Below are positions 18,101 through 25,489 of a DNA stretch of 32,019 nt, piece by piece. The stretch is taken from contig CABUCA010000017.1 of NCBI GenBank assembly GCA_902489965.1, positions 1 through 32,019 on the forward strand. Direction: 5' to 3'. Numbering within the stretch: the first letter of the stretch is position 1; every line of letters starts with the position of its first letter. Both the position numbers and the translations under genes were made by a program. Origin of the DNA: an uncultured Collinsella sp. Lineage in GTDB: Bacteria > Actinomycetota > Coriobacteriia > Coriobacteriales > Coriobacteriaceae. The notes beneath the pieces are model-generated. The model did not search any database, was not told where the DNA came from, and worked only from the letters and a program-made list of their open reading frames with translations.

Positions 18101-19516
18101 GTTGCATACGAGACCGCAGACGGTTCCGGCTGCGCATCGTACGCCGTGATCGGCCAGTCCATCGCGGGCTGGGGCGTTATGTCGCCAGATGCCACAGTAC
18201 CCCACGCGGTGCCGTGGCCGCAGCACACGGGCTTTTTGGCAACTGTCAACGAGCAGCTGCAGCATGTTACGTGGACGCGAGGCGCATCGGCATTTGCAAC
18301 GCAGCCCGTGGGTGCCGCAGGCTGTGGCCCGGCATCGTTTAGCGTAAGCAACAACGGCAGGTGCGTGCTCTATGTAGAGAACACCGATGGCAAGGTGGGA
18401 CAAACCTACGACGAAGAAGGCAGCCCGGTAGCAGTGATGGGCAAGCACTTCCGCATCTTCGCCAGCACCTTGGCAGGTGATCTGTTCACGGAGCCGTTTG
18501 TGATGTGCGAGCTGGACCATCCCGTCGATCAGATAACGACGTTTTTGACGTCGGGAGGCATGCTCTCCGCACTCGCCACGCACATTGTGAGCGCGGAGAA
18601 GAGCGAGGCAGAGCTGCACGGCATCGAAGTGCCCTTGGTGGCGTGTGCCACTCCGACGGGCGCGGTCGCTACCTCGGGCGCGGTGGTGCCCGGAGCAGCA
18701 GGCGAATCCTTCATGGTCACGGTGCGAAACGACGGCAACACCTTACTGACCGCCGGCACGATCGATCTGTACCGAGAGGGCTCCAGCCAGCCGTTCTCCA
18801 GCGCATCCATCGGATTCGGAGTGAACGCACGCATGGCTTCGATCTACGATCCAGAGCTTGCCGAGGACGCTTCGGCCAACGATATGGCACACGTGAAGTA
18901 CGCGCTCGAGACGCTGGGCGCACGTTTTGCAACGCACCCGCTGGTAGCCGACAACGGCAACGCCGTGCTGGCACCGGGTTGCACGGCACAGTTCCGTATG
19001 AGCTTCGCCATCCCCGAGAGTTGGAGCGACGAAGTGGGCAAACGCGTAACGCTGTATGCGAAGGCGCGTAATCTGGTGGCGCTCGATCCCGTAACGCTCG
19101 AAGAAATTCGACCGGGCGCAAACTCGGCGCTGGGTGCCGTACTGCACGAGCTTCATGTGCCCGACGCGGCATGCGAGCGCTCGGAAGTTCAGGTCGGCGT
19201 ATGCGATAGCGCGGATACGACAGGACTTCACGACGCCCCGATGACGGTCGACGGCGATGGCGGCACGAGTGGAGCTGGCTCCGGCGGAAGCAGCTCAGGT
19301 GGCGGCAGTGGCTCTGGCAGCGGCAAGGATCACGGCAATAACAAGCGCTCCGGAAAAGCGGGCGCGCTTGCGGGCACGGGCGATGCCAACGCTCCCCTAA
19401 CCGCAGCCGCAGCAGCACTCGCCGCGGCTGGCGCCGGCCTCGTAGCCTACAGCGCCCGCCGCACGACACTCGAGATCGACACCGCCAATGAGGCCAATTC
19501 GGATAGGCCTCGCTAG
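15149..19516 (+). CDS. Giant Tat-exported surface protein with C-terminal LAGTG/TM tail
   Basis: This 1455-residue protein begins MLDRRSLLVAGASS, a twin-arginine-like signal, with signal-peptidase sites near SANA or EAHA. A carboxypeptidase-regulatory-like beta domain follows at about 50-150 (VDVANKNTPITGAQVTLTSR, DDEGTAIFEV, ISMAGYRDVEIPL). A central region carries hydrophobic Gly-rich strands (IQIGLAVTFGAGVAGVASSA). A long beta-rich second half includes a CARDB-like segment, FMVTVRNDGNTLLTAGTIDL. The end is a Gly/Ser-rich linker, LAGTGD (from about residue 1407), an Ala-rich helix and the tail ARRTTLEIDTANE, resembling an LPxTG-type anchor with a variant motif. ATG 15149 has GGGAG 6 nt upstream. 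Function unknown: adhesin, exoenzyme scaffold or glycan binder are all possible. Confidence 0.82.
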   Translation: MLDRRSLLVAGASSLASVMLPRVPGSANAFILPFAPTEAHADEKDPFRVLVLSRTMFGVVVVDVANKNTPITGAQVTLTSRYAAGKQLAATTDDEGTAIFEVAPLSEGYVDEATLLDAYDFNGGISISMAGYRDVEIPLARIQGGTAITAPTRPLSDGEPYFRQLTFDDWDIQYADATFMALPKDDTANEQPDTHAFTVQAHLPQGGQATLHINKVMPATSSSPETVTQIGQVKASASGTNNLATFTLEDKFLDAASNLLEEGCKLRFVLDYQGKTYTLSSPMAVVTAPAAKAESGSTTIVPTTMDQEITPFDFPAAFPGIGGNKFTCWMPSFPILFDFSFAGYVLFGGGYKPVGYMNDSGNPDPEYWKKSPRESGAKQANRYLDEMEGKWNQYKSMSAGSGTDPRNTKLLRHHCTLLFTMDIATQVYGSLAYDWVGKTWGNNNDPAYGNIKALFQVRTDLNWTEQFTLGPVPFFLNVNPWVLAKLALAVGAHTHGSGAAFFKNISLDYSNTSGSFTIQIGLAVTFGAGVAGVASSAVRGAASLTLFIGYEKADGHQLPRLRVGADVDVDVILQFVMFKWTTKAWSGSWPTLLDSWNMSVNNGNQYVLQRSELALGGDTPYTLDARFGMPGNIEAGGVPQFIASATIVTNAELLARAEVMATARNVEPTVRDWDRSVTRIELEADAESDDTGQIEHFVHALIENDENAAPMYAYTHIGQTKDAVADPNANSAGVSEDERGGIKPSSDNVLFTGVLSEAHMKLTIIAGVECLFRIASVRYGDNGRSRLVVHTKANGTWSAPMPVDFPLGFGEGDVERDGIYDYDFDVVEYTDGRGNQDAYVLLVSGERPDGDNTLFDTASTAGILSVVRLRISNDETRVVSHTSWRSISRGRLQEDGYHCLQCPRITVGKTLVDGRLSGAYLHRRGTTAEKALGSEAEVALECFTLWSDVSGDSLTFRQVLRFPQAPSSIELGEPDNINGKMVVPVAYETADGSGCASYAVIGQSIAGWGVMSPDATVPHAVPWPQHTGFLATVNEQLQHVTWTRGASAFATQPVGAAGCGPASFSVSNNGRCVLYVENTDGKVGQTYDEEGSPVAVMGKHFRIFASTLAGDLFTEPFVMCELDHPVDQITTFLTSGGMLSALATHIVSAEKSEAELHGIEVPLVACATPTGAVATSGAVVPGAAGESFMVTVRNDGNTLLTAGTIDLYREGSSQPFSSASIGFGVNARMASIYDPELAEDASANDMAHVKYALETLGARFATHPLVADNGNAVLAPGCTAQFRMSFAIPESWSDEVGKRVTLYAKARNLVALDPVTLEEIRPGANSALGAVLHELHVPDAACERSEVQVGVCDSADTTGLHDAPMTVDGDGGTSGAGSGGSSSGGGSGSGSGKDHGNNKRSGKAGALAGTGDANAPLTAAAAALAAAGAGLVAYSARRTTLEIDTANEANSDRPR

Positions 19517-19563
19517 CTCCTAGTTACTTTTGCGAGAGACGCCGACTCGGCTCATCGAACATC

Positions 19564-19598
19564 AAAAAGGGCTGGTTCTGGATACCCAGAGCCGGCCC
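19564..19598 (-). terminator. Terminator of the XRE/membrane protein operon
   Basis: A 13-bp stem with two G-T wobbles (19569-19581 with 19586-19598) and a 4-nt loop is followed on the minus strand by five T residues (19568-19564). It lies 8 bp beyond the stop codon at 19607. It also separates this operon from the convergent surface protein gene. Confidence 0.75.
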
Positions 19599-19606
19599 AT
19601 TACGCA

Positions 19607-20191
19607 TTAGATGTCGTCAGAGGAGTCGAGTTCTGCCTCGAGCTTGGCACGGCGTCTTTTCGCCGTGAAAAACGTTGCGCACAGGGCAGCAAACGTGGCC
19701 GCGAAAATCGTCGCACCGCAGAACACGCCCGTGGCCAGGTTCGCCAACCAAAAGACGCTTTCGAGCGGTACGATCTGCGCCTCAGCGATACAGCGCATTG
19801 CGGCAATAACAAGCGCGAACGCGGCGCCGCTAAGACCGCTGACAAGCAGGAAATATCCAACAGGAAGATGCTCGGTTTGCCCAAAACGATTGGTATCGAC
19901 ATAACCTTTCCGCGTTTGCAGTCCTGCGCAAATCAACATCACGAGAACGAGCCACAAATACATGGCTGCCTCGAACGGCGTTGCAAAGCCATGCGGCATT
20001 TCACTGGCGTCGCTGTGAACCCACGCAACCTGTCGAGCTATAAACTGGTAGAAAAAGATCATCAACATGCCAAACGAAAGCAGCACGAAACCAATCTTGT
20101 AGACCTTCGCGCTCTCAGCCTCCAGGCGCTCATCCTTTGGGCCGGCATATTCACGCCACTTTTGCACGAGTTTTAAATCTTCAAATTTCAT
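19607..20191 (-). CDS. Multi-pass membrane protein, partner of an XRE regulator (DUF6773-like)
   Basis: This 194-residue protein has a charged N-terminus (KFEDLKLVQKWREYAGPKDERLEAES) and four predicted membrane helices: IGFVLLSFGMLMIFFYQFIA, AMYLWLVLVMLICAG, VGYFLLVSGLSGAAFALVIA and ATGVFCGATIFAATFAAL. A basic/acidic tail, AKRRRAKLEAELDSSDD, follows. The start has AGGAG 6 nt upstream and comes 9 bp after the regulator stop, so the two are co-transcribed. Small-regulator plus membrane-protein pairs of this type are common in Firmicutes and Coriobacteria and have no agreed function. The family name is a tentative match from memory. Confidence 0.75.
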   Translation of the reverse strand: MKFEDLKLVQKWREYAGPKDERLEAESAKVYKIGFVLLSFGMLMIFFYQFIARQVAWVHSDASEMPHGFATPFEAAMYLWLVLVMLICAGLQTRKGYVDTNRFGQTEHLPVGYFLLVSGLSGAAFALVIAAMRCIAEAQIVPLESVFWLANLATGVFCGATIFAATFAALCATFFTAKRRRAKLEAELDSSDDI

Positions 20192-20200
20192 AGCGAACTC

Positions 20201-20431
20201 CTAAAGAGCGTCAGGGTCGACGTCGCTCTCGTCTTCCCAAAACAAGTCGTTCAACGTAACGTGTAGCGCTTTACAGATTGCCACGCACAAATTGAGCGTG
20301 GGGTTGTAGCCGCCCGCCTCGATCAGGCCGATAGTCTGGCGCGTAACGCCCACGGCCTCGGCCAAGTCAGCTTGCGAAAGGCCAGCCGCCGCGCGCGCCG
20401 CCTTCATGCGTAGGTTCCTTTTGCCCGGCAT
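20201..20431 (-). CDS. XRE-family helix-turn-helix regulator
   Basis: This 76-residue protein is almost entirely one Cro/C1-type domain: MKAARAAAGLSQADLAEAVG, VTRQTIGLIEAGGYNP, then TLNLCVAICKALHVTLNDLFW and an acidic tail. ATG 20431 is chosen because AAGGA lies 5 nt upstream; the frame is open to 20491 but that extension covers the promoter. It is first of a two-gene operon with the membrane protein. Repeats flanking its promoter suggest autoregulation. Confidence 0.9.
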   Translation of the reverse strand: MPGKRNLRMKAARAAAGLSQADLAEAVGVTRQTIGLIEAGGYNPTLNLCVAICKALHVTLNDLFWEDESDVDPDAL

Positions 20432-20447
20432 GGAGTTCCTTTCGTAG

Positions 20448-20524
20448 TAATGGACAGATATCCGTTGCAACATGACAGAAATATATTGCATCCATCAGAA
20501 GATGTCAACTATATCTGTCATTAT
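20448..20524. promoter_or_regulatory. Repeat-flanked promoter region of the XRE gene (probable operators)
   Basis: An inverted repeat, TAATGGACAGATAT (20448-20461) with ATATCTGTCATTAT (20511-20524), flanks the promoter. A third related half (ATGACAGAAATATATTGCA, 20472-20490) overlaps the -10. The spacing lets a dimeric XRE protein bind on both sides of the start region, a standard autorepression layout. Confidence 0.5.
20480..20508 (-). promoter_or_regulatory. Sigma-70-type promoter of the XRE/membrane protein operon
   Basis: On the minus strand a perfect TTGACA (20508-20503) is followed after exactly 17 bp by TATATT (20485-20480), 49 bp upstream of the ATG. It is the closest consensus match noticed in the window. 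Confidence 0.75.
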
Positions 20525-20581
20525 GGAAACCATGTTCGTCATCGCCATGCGGACACAACATTTTCGATTCGCTATTCAAGC

Positions 20582-20656
20582 TTACTCGGACAGAGCCGAC
20601 TCGGTTTTGTCCGAGTAAACGAATCTCCATCGAACTCCGAACGATTGTTCGATGGA
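20582..20656. other. Two tandem perfect hairpins upstream of the topoisomerase promoter
   Basis: The first hairpin is TTACTCGGACA (20582-20592) with TGTCCGAGTAA (20608-20618), 11 bp perfect, with a small CCGA/TCGG stem in its loop. The second is TCCATCGAAC (20626-20635) with GTTCGATGGA (20647-20656), 10 bp perfect. Neither has a T-tract. They lie between two divergent promoters, so they may be DNA-level binding sites or cruciforms rather than terminators. Confidence 0.6.
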
Positions 20657-20667
20657 TTTCGTGTTGG

Positions 20668-20696
20668 TTGGAATCGTCTGTGGGCTGGGCTATGCT
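20668..20696 (+). promoter_or_regulatory. Promoter of the topoisomerase operon
   Basis: TTGGAA (20668-20673) and TATGCT (20691-20696) are separated by exactly 17 bp. The predicted start at about 20703 leaves a leader of nearly 50 nt before the ATG at 20751. Confidence 0.55.
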
Positions 20697-20750
20697 ACTT
20701 TGACTATCTATATGACTTAAACGCAGCAAAGGAGCACCGAGAGAGCGAGT

Positions 20751-22748
20751 ATGGCAAAAAACACCGCAAACTATGGTAACGACAGTATTCGTCAGCTCAA
20801 GGACGAGGAGCGCGTACGCCTGCGCCCCGCCGTTATCTTTGGCTCGGACGGGCTCGACGGCTGCGCGCATGCCGCCTTCGAGATCCTGTCCAACGCCGTT
20901 GACGAGGCACGCCAGGGCTACGGCAAGCTCATCACCCTTACCGCCTTTCGCGATGGCTCTATCCAGGTAGAGGACAATGGCCGTGGCTGCCCGCTCGACT
21001 GGAACCCTTCCGAGAAGCGCTTTAACTGGGAGCTCGTCTTCTGCGAGCTCTACGCCGGTGGCAAGTATAACAACAACCAGGGCGGCGACTACGACTTCTC
21101 GCTCGGCACCAACGGCCTGGGCTCCTGCGCGACCCAGTACGCTTCCGAGTACATGGACGTCACCGTCTGGCGTGACGGCAACAAGTACTCCTTACACTTT
21201 AAAAAGGGCAAGGTTGTCGGCGCCAAAAAGAAGGCACTCGAGATTGAACCCAGCGACGAAAACCGCACCGGCACCACCATCAAGTGGCGCCCCGATCTCG
21301 AGGTCTTTACCTCGATTAGCATTCCCCACGATTGGTATCGCGAAACCATGCGCCGTCAGGCCGTAGTCAACGCCAACGTGACCTTCCGCCTGCGTATCGA
21401 GGGCGACGATGGCGAGTTTTCCGAAGAGGATTTTTGCTATCCCAAAGGCATCGAGGACTACGTGCTCGAGAAGGTCGGTGCCGACTACCTCACCGAGCCT
21501 TTCTTTATCGAGGCCGACCGTCGCGGTCGCGATCGCGAGGACCTGCCCGACTACAACGTAAAAATCACCGCATGCATGTGCTTCTCGCGCACCTTCATGA
21601 TGCAGGAGTACTACCACAACTCATCGTGGCTCGAGAACGGCGGCTCGCCCGAGAAGGCTGCCCGCAGCGCCCTCACTAGCGCCATCGATGCCTACATCAA
21701 GCAACAGGGCAAGTACAACAAAAATGAGAGCGGCATTAAGTGGCAGGACGTCCAGGACTGCCTAGTGCTGGTGACCAACTGCTTCTCCACCCAGACGTCC
21801 TACGAGAACCAGACCAAGAAGGCCATCAACAACCGCTTTATCCAGCAGGCTATGACGGCTTTCTTTAAGGAGCGTCTCTCGACCTACTTGATCGAGAACA
21901 AGGACGCCGCCAACAAGATCATGGAGCAGGTGCTCATCAACAAGCGCTCGCGCGAGAATGCCGAGAAGACGCGCCAGAGCATCAAGACCAACCTGCAGCA
22001 AAAGACCGACATGGCCAACCGCGTGCAGAAGTTCATCGACTGCCGCTCCAAGGACAAGAGCCGTCGCGAGATTTACATCGTAGAGGGCGACTCGGCAGCA
22101 GGCGCCATTCGCACCTCGCGCGATGCCGAGTTCCAGGGCGTTATGCCCGTCCGCGGTAAGATCCTCAACTGCCTGAAGGAGGACTACCCGCGCATCTTTA
22201 AGTCCGATATCATCATGGACCTCATGCGCGTGCTGGGCTGCGGCGTGGAGATCAAAGACAAGCGCATCAAGAACCTCGGTGCCTTCGACCTGGACAACCT
22301 CAACTGGAACAAAGTCATCATCTGTACGGACGCCGACGTCGATGGTTATCACATCCGCACGCTCGTGCTCACCATGCTCTATCGCCTGGTGCCCACGCTC
22401 ATCGACGAGGGCTACGTGTATATCGCCGAGTCGCCGCTCTACGAGATCAACTGCAAAGAGAAGACCTACTTTGCCTACACCGAGCTCGAGAAGAACGGCA
22501 TCCTCAAAGAGATCGGCGACCAGAAGTGTTCCATCAACCGCTCCAAGGGTCTTGGTGAGAACGATCCGGACATGATGTGGCTCACCACCATGAACCCCGA
22601 GACGCGCCGCCTGATCAAGGTGGAGCCCGAGGACGTCACCAAGATGGAGACCATGTTCAACCTTTTGCTGGGCAACGACGAGGCAGGCCGCAAGCGCCAC
22701 ATCTCCGAGCACGGCAAGGAATACCTGGACCAGCTGGACCTGCAGTAG
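20751..22748 (+). CDS. parE: Type IIA topoisomerase B subunit (ParE/GyrB-like)
   Basis: This 665-residue protein has a GHKL ATPase domain: EILSNAVDEA with Glu44 and Asn48, then VEDNGRG (74-80) and GTNGLG (119-124). A transducer domain follows, then a Toprim domain with IVEGDSAAGA, PVRGKILNC and DADVDGYHIRTL, and the tail motif KGLGENDPDMMWLTTMNPETR. It hydrolyses ATP to drive strand passage with the A subunit encoded 45 bp downstream. Several positions depart from housekeeping GyrB/ParE (EGDSAAGA for EGDSAGGS, DADVDGYH for DADVDGAH), so this is probably a second, divergent topoisomerase IV-like pair beside gyrase elsewhere. An AAGGAG lies 16 nt before the ATG, unusually far; GAGAG sits closer. 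The parE name is by similarity only. Confidence 0.85.
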   Translation: MAKNTANYGNDSIRQLKDEERVRLRPAVIFGSDGLDGCAHAAFEILSNAVDEARQGYGKLITLTAFRDGSIQVEDNGRGCPLDWNPSEKRFNWELVFCELYAGGKYNNNQGGDYDFSLGTNGLGSCATQYASEYMDVTVWRDGNKYSLHFKKGKVVGAKKKALEIEPSDENRTGTTIKWRPDLEVFTSISIPHDWYRETMRRQAVVNANVTFRLRIEGDDGEFSEEDFCYPKGIEDYVLEKVGADYLTEPFFIEADRRGRDREDLPDYNVKITACMCFSRTFMMQEYYHNSSWLENGGSPEKAARSALTSAIDAYIKQQGKYNKNESGIKWQDVQDCLVLVTNCFSTQTSYENQTKKAINNRFIQQAMTAFFKERLSTYLIENKDAANKIMEQVLINKRSRENAEKTRQSIKTNLQQKTDMANRVQKFIDCRSKDKSRREIYIVEGDSAAGAIRTSRDAEFQGVMPVRGKILNCLKEDYPRIFKSDIIMDLMRVLGCGVEIKDKRIKNLGAFDLDNLNWNKVIICTDADVDGYHIRTLVLTMLYRLVPTLIDEGYVYIAESPLYEINCKEKTYFAYTELEKNGILKEIGDQKCSINRSKGLGENDPDMMWLTTMNPETRRLIKVEPEDVTKMETMFNLLLGNDEAGRKRHISEHGKEYLDQLDLQ

Positions 22749-22793
22749 CAGCAAATCGATAACGACGGCCCATAAGAAGTTCAAGAGGATATT

Positions 22794-25034
22794 GTGGCAA
22801 AGAAGAAGACGAAGAACCAGCCAAAGAAAAAGCAGGTCAACGCCGAGAACGTCATCGGCCTGCACTCCGAGGTCACCGACCAGCCGATCACGCAGACGCT
22901 CGAGGTCAACTACATGCCCTACGCCATGAGCGTCAACATCTCGCGTGCGTTCCCCGAGATCGACGGCTTTAAGCCCTCGCACCGCAAGCTGCTCTACACC
23001 ATGTACAAGATGGGCCTGCTCAAGGGCGAGCGCCAGAAGAGCGCCAACATCGTGGGCCAGACCATGAAGCTCAACCCGCACGGCGACGCCGCGATCTACG
23101 AGACGATGGTGCGCCTGGCGACGGGCAACGAAGCGCTGCTCGCGCCGTTCGTTGAGTCGAAGGGCAACTTTGGCAAGTACTATTCGGGCGATCTGAGCTA
23201 CGCCGCTTCACGTTATACCGAGGCCAAGCTCTCCCCCATCAGCGCCGAGATCTTCAAGGACATCGACAAGGACCCGGTCGACTTCGTCGACAGCTACGAC
23301 GGCGCTATGAAGGAGCCGCGCCTGCTGCCCACCACGTTCCCCAACATCCTCGTCTCGGCCAACAAGGGCATCGGCGTCGCCATGGCGTCCGACATCTGCG
23401 GTTTCAACCTCAACGAGGTCTGCACCGCCACCATGCACTACCTGCAGGATCCCGACTGCGACCTGCTCGAGTATATGCCCATGCCCGACTTCTCTACCGG
23501 CGGCGAGATCATCTACCGCCGCGAGGAGATGGAAAAGATTATCGAGACCGGCCTTGGCAGCTTCCAGATCCGCTCCCGCTGGCGCTGGATTCCCGAAGAG
23601 CGCATCATCGAGGTCTACGAGATCCCCTACACCACCAAGACCGATGTCATCATCGAACGCATCGTCAAGCTCTCCAAGGAGGGCAAGGTCAAGGAGATCG
23701 CAGACATCCGCGACGAAACCGACCTCTCGGGCTTGCGCATCGCTATCGACCTTAAGCGCGGCGTCGACCCCGACAAGCTCATGGCCAAGCTCTATCGCTC
23801 GACCACGCTGCAGGATTCGTTCTCGTGCAACTTCAACGTGCTGGTCGATGGTTACCCTCGCGTTATGGGCGTGCGCCAGATTCTGCACGAGTGGGTCAAG
23901 TGGCGTATTGAGTCCACGCGTCGCCGCATTAACTTTGACCTGGGCAAAAAGTCCGAGCGCCTGCACCTGCTGCACGGCCTCGAGGCAATCTTGCTCGACA
24001 TCGACAAGGCCATCGCCATCATCCGCGGCACCAAGCTCGAAGCCGAGGTCGTGCCCAACCTTATGAAGGGTTTCGACATCGACGAGACCCAGGCCGAGTT
24101 TGTTGCCGAGCTTAAACTCCGCAACATCAACGAAGAGTACATTCTCAACCGCACCAAGGACATTGCCAAGCTTGAGGGTGAGATTGCCGAGCTTGAGGAG
24201 ATTCTCTCCAGCGAGGAGAACATCAAGAAGGTCATCAACGACGAGCTGGCCGCGGTCAACAAGAAGTACGTGATGCCGCGCCGCACGGGCAGGATCGAGC
24301 CCCATGAGGTTATCGAGGTAAGCTTGGAGCCCGAGGTCGAGGAGTACCCGGTCACCATCATGCTCTCGCGCGATGGCTACCTTAAGAAGATGACGGACCG
24401 CGTGCTCAAGAAGGCGACCACACTCAAGTACAAGGACGGCGACAAACCCTTTATCGAGTTCCCGTCCTCCAACACCCACGAGCTGCTGGTCTTTACCAAT
24501 AAGAGCCAGGTGTACAAGTGCAAGGTTGCGGCGTTTGAGGACACCAAGTCGGCCCAGCTGGGCTCGTACCTGCCGACCGATCTTGAGATGGAACCCGACG
24601 AGAGCGTCATCTGGGTCATCGACCCCGAGGACTATAAGGCCGACGTGCTGTTCGTCTTTGAGAACGGCCGCGTGGTGCGCGTCGCGCTTTCTGGATACGT
24701 CACCAAGACCAACCGCAAGCGCCTCAAGAACGCCATCTACGGTGGCAGCAAGCTACTGTATGCCCAGGTGCTCAAGGAAGATCGCGACCTCGCGCTGGTC
24801 TCGAGCGACTATCGTTTGATGAACTTCAACACTTCGTTGCTCAAGACCAAGACGACTACCAACACGCAGGGTGTCCAGGCCTTTACGGCCAAGAAGGGCC
24901 GCTCGGTCACCACCGTCGGCACAACCGAGGAGATTCTTGGCGCCGGCGTCTCGGCCGAGAAGTTCACCGCGCAGAGTCTGCCCTCCGCCGGTGCCCTCAT
25001 GAAGGAAAACGACATGCCGAGTCTGTTTGACTAG
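22794..25034 (+). CDS. parC: Type IIA topoisomerase A subunit (ParC/GyrA-like)
   Basis: This 746-residue protein has a Lys-rich start and a winged-helix/tower breakage domain. MPYAMSVNISRAFPEIDGFKP is near the N-terminus and the catalytic Tyr141 lies in AASRYTEAKL. A coiled-coil segment runs at about 455-500 (LEGEIAELEEILSSEE). The C-terminal domain of about 240 residues lacks a GyrA box (QRRGGKG), favouring relaxing/decatenating topoisomerase IV-like activity over supercoiling. In the quinolone-determining region PHGDAAIYE (95-103), Ala99 stands at the Ser83 position of E. coli GyrA and Glu103 at Asp87. The start is a GTG with AGAGGA close upstream. Co-transcribed with the B subunit; ended by the GC-rich hairpin at 25071-25113. 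Confidence 0.85.
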   Translation: MAKKKTKNQPKKKQVNAENVIGLHSEVTDQPITQTLEVNYMPYAMSVNISRAFPEIDGFKPSHRKLLYTMYKMGLLKGERQKSANIVGQTMKLNPHGDAAIYETMVRLATGNEALLAPFVESKGNFGKYYSGDLSYAASRYTEAKLSPISAEIFKDIDKDPVDFVDSYDGAMKEPRLLPTTFPNILVSANKGIGVAMASDICGFNLNEVCTATMHYLQDPDCDLLEYMPMPDFSTGGEIIYRREEMEKIIETGLGSFQIRSRWRWIPEERIIEVYEIPYTTKTDVIIERIVKLSKEGKVKEIADIRDETDLSGLRIAIDLKRGVDPDKLMAKLYRSTTLQDSFSCNFNVLVDGYPRVMGVRQILHEWVKWRIESTRRRINFDLGKKSERLHLLHGLEAILLDIDKAIAIIRGTKLEAEVVPNLMKGFDIDETQAEFVAELKLRNINEEYILNRTKDIAKLEGEIAELEEILSSEENIKKVINDELAAVNKKYVMPRRTGRIEPHEVIEVSLEPEVEEYPVTIMLSRDGYLKKMTDRVLKKATTLKYKDGDKPFIEFPSSNTHELLVFTNKSQVYKCKVAAFEDTKSAQLGSYLPTDLEMEPDESVIWVIDPEDYKADVLFVFENGRVVRVALSGYVTKTNRKRLKNAIYGGSKLLYAQVLKEDRDLALVSSDYRLMNFNTSLLKTKTTTNTQGVQAFTAKKGRSVTTVGTTEEILGAGVSAEKFTAQSLPSAGALMKENDMPSLFD

Positions 25035-25070
25035 GACGACGGCAGCCAAACCGTCATGGTTTTACAAAGC

Positions 25071-25113
25071 AGCGGGGCCCGGAGCGCAGCAACATCGCGC
25101 CCCGGGCCCCGCT
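25071..25113. terminator. GC-rich hairpin after the topoisomerase operon
   Basis: A perfect 12-bp stem, AGCGGGGCCCGG (25071-25082) with CCGGGCCCCGCT (25102-25113), can be extended inside by GCGC pairing. It lies 36 bp after the stop codon. There is no T-tract on the plus strand, so it may be Rho-assisted. Confidence 0.55.
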
Positions 25114-25190
25114 CGTTGCAACGTAGTCGGAATAATAGGAATCCCCGTTTTTCACTCCTGCAATCCCGCGGCACAAGACATGTTAAGCCG

Positions 25191-25264
25191 TTAGCAAAAC
25201 TTGCAAAAATTAGCAAAACTTGCAAAAACTAGCAAAAGTTGCAAAAACTAGCAAAACCTGCAAA
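25191..25264. repeat. Four tandem 19-bp direct repeats (TTAGCAAAACTTGCAAAAA)
   Basis: Units start at 25191, 25210, 25229 and 25248. Units 1 and 2 are identical, unit 3 differs at two positions, and unit 4 is cut to 17 bp with further changes. Each unit is itself two near-copies of TNGCAAAA, giving eight evenly phased boxes roughly one helical turn apart. The surrounding 25114-25489 stretch holds no convincing gene. Iteron-like protein-binding array, curved DNA or slippage-grown repeat are all possible. Confidence 0.75.
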
Positions 25265-25489
25265 GGGGCCACCATGGATTGCAGCAAATGTCTCCGTCAT
25301 GCCAGGCATGCTCGAAGATATTATCGAGCGAACCAAAGAAGCGGCAGATAGCCGCCTCTCATAGTCTCGCGCGTGCATAAGCGGCGTTCAGATTGAGCCA
25401 GTCGGCATCGATTGGACATATGCTCAGGAGATTCAGGGTAACTGGCGCACGGGCATGAATGGCGTCTTCAGGCAACTCGAGAAGCATGA

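Noticed and set aside
21762..24479. Minus-strand frames of more than 400 codons across the topoisomerase genes
   Set aside because: They are composition-driven shadows (Leu/Val/Asp-rich, no motif) of the topoisomerase subunits.
25191..25264. Tandem repeats as a CRISPR array
   Set aside because: The 19-bp units are directly adjacent with no spacers and no cas genes are present.
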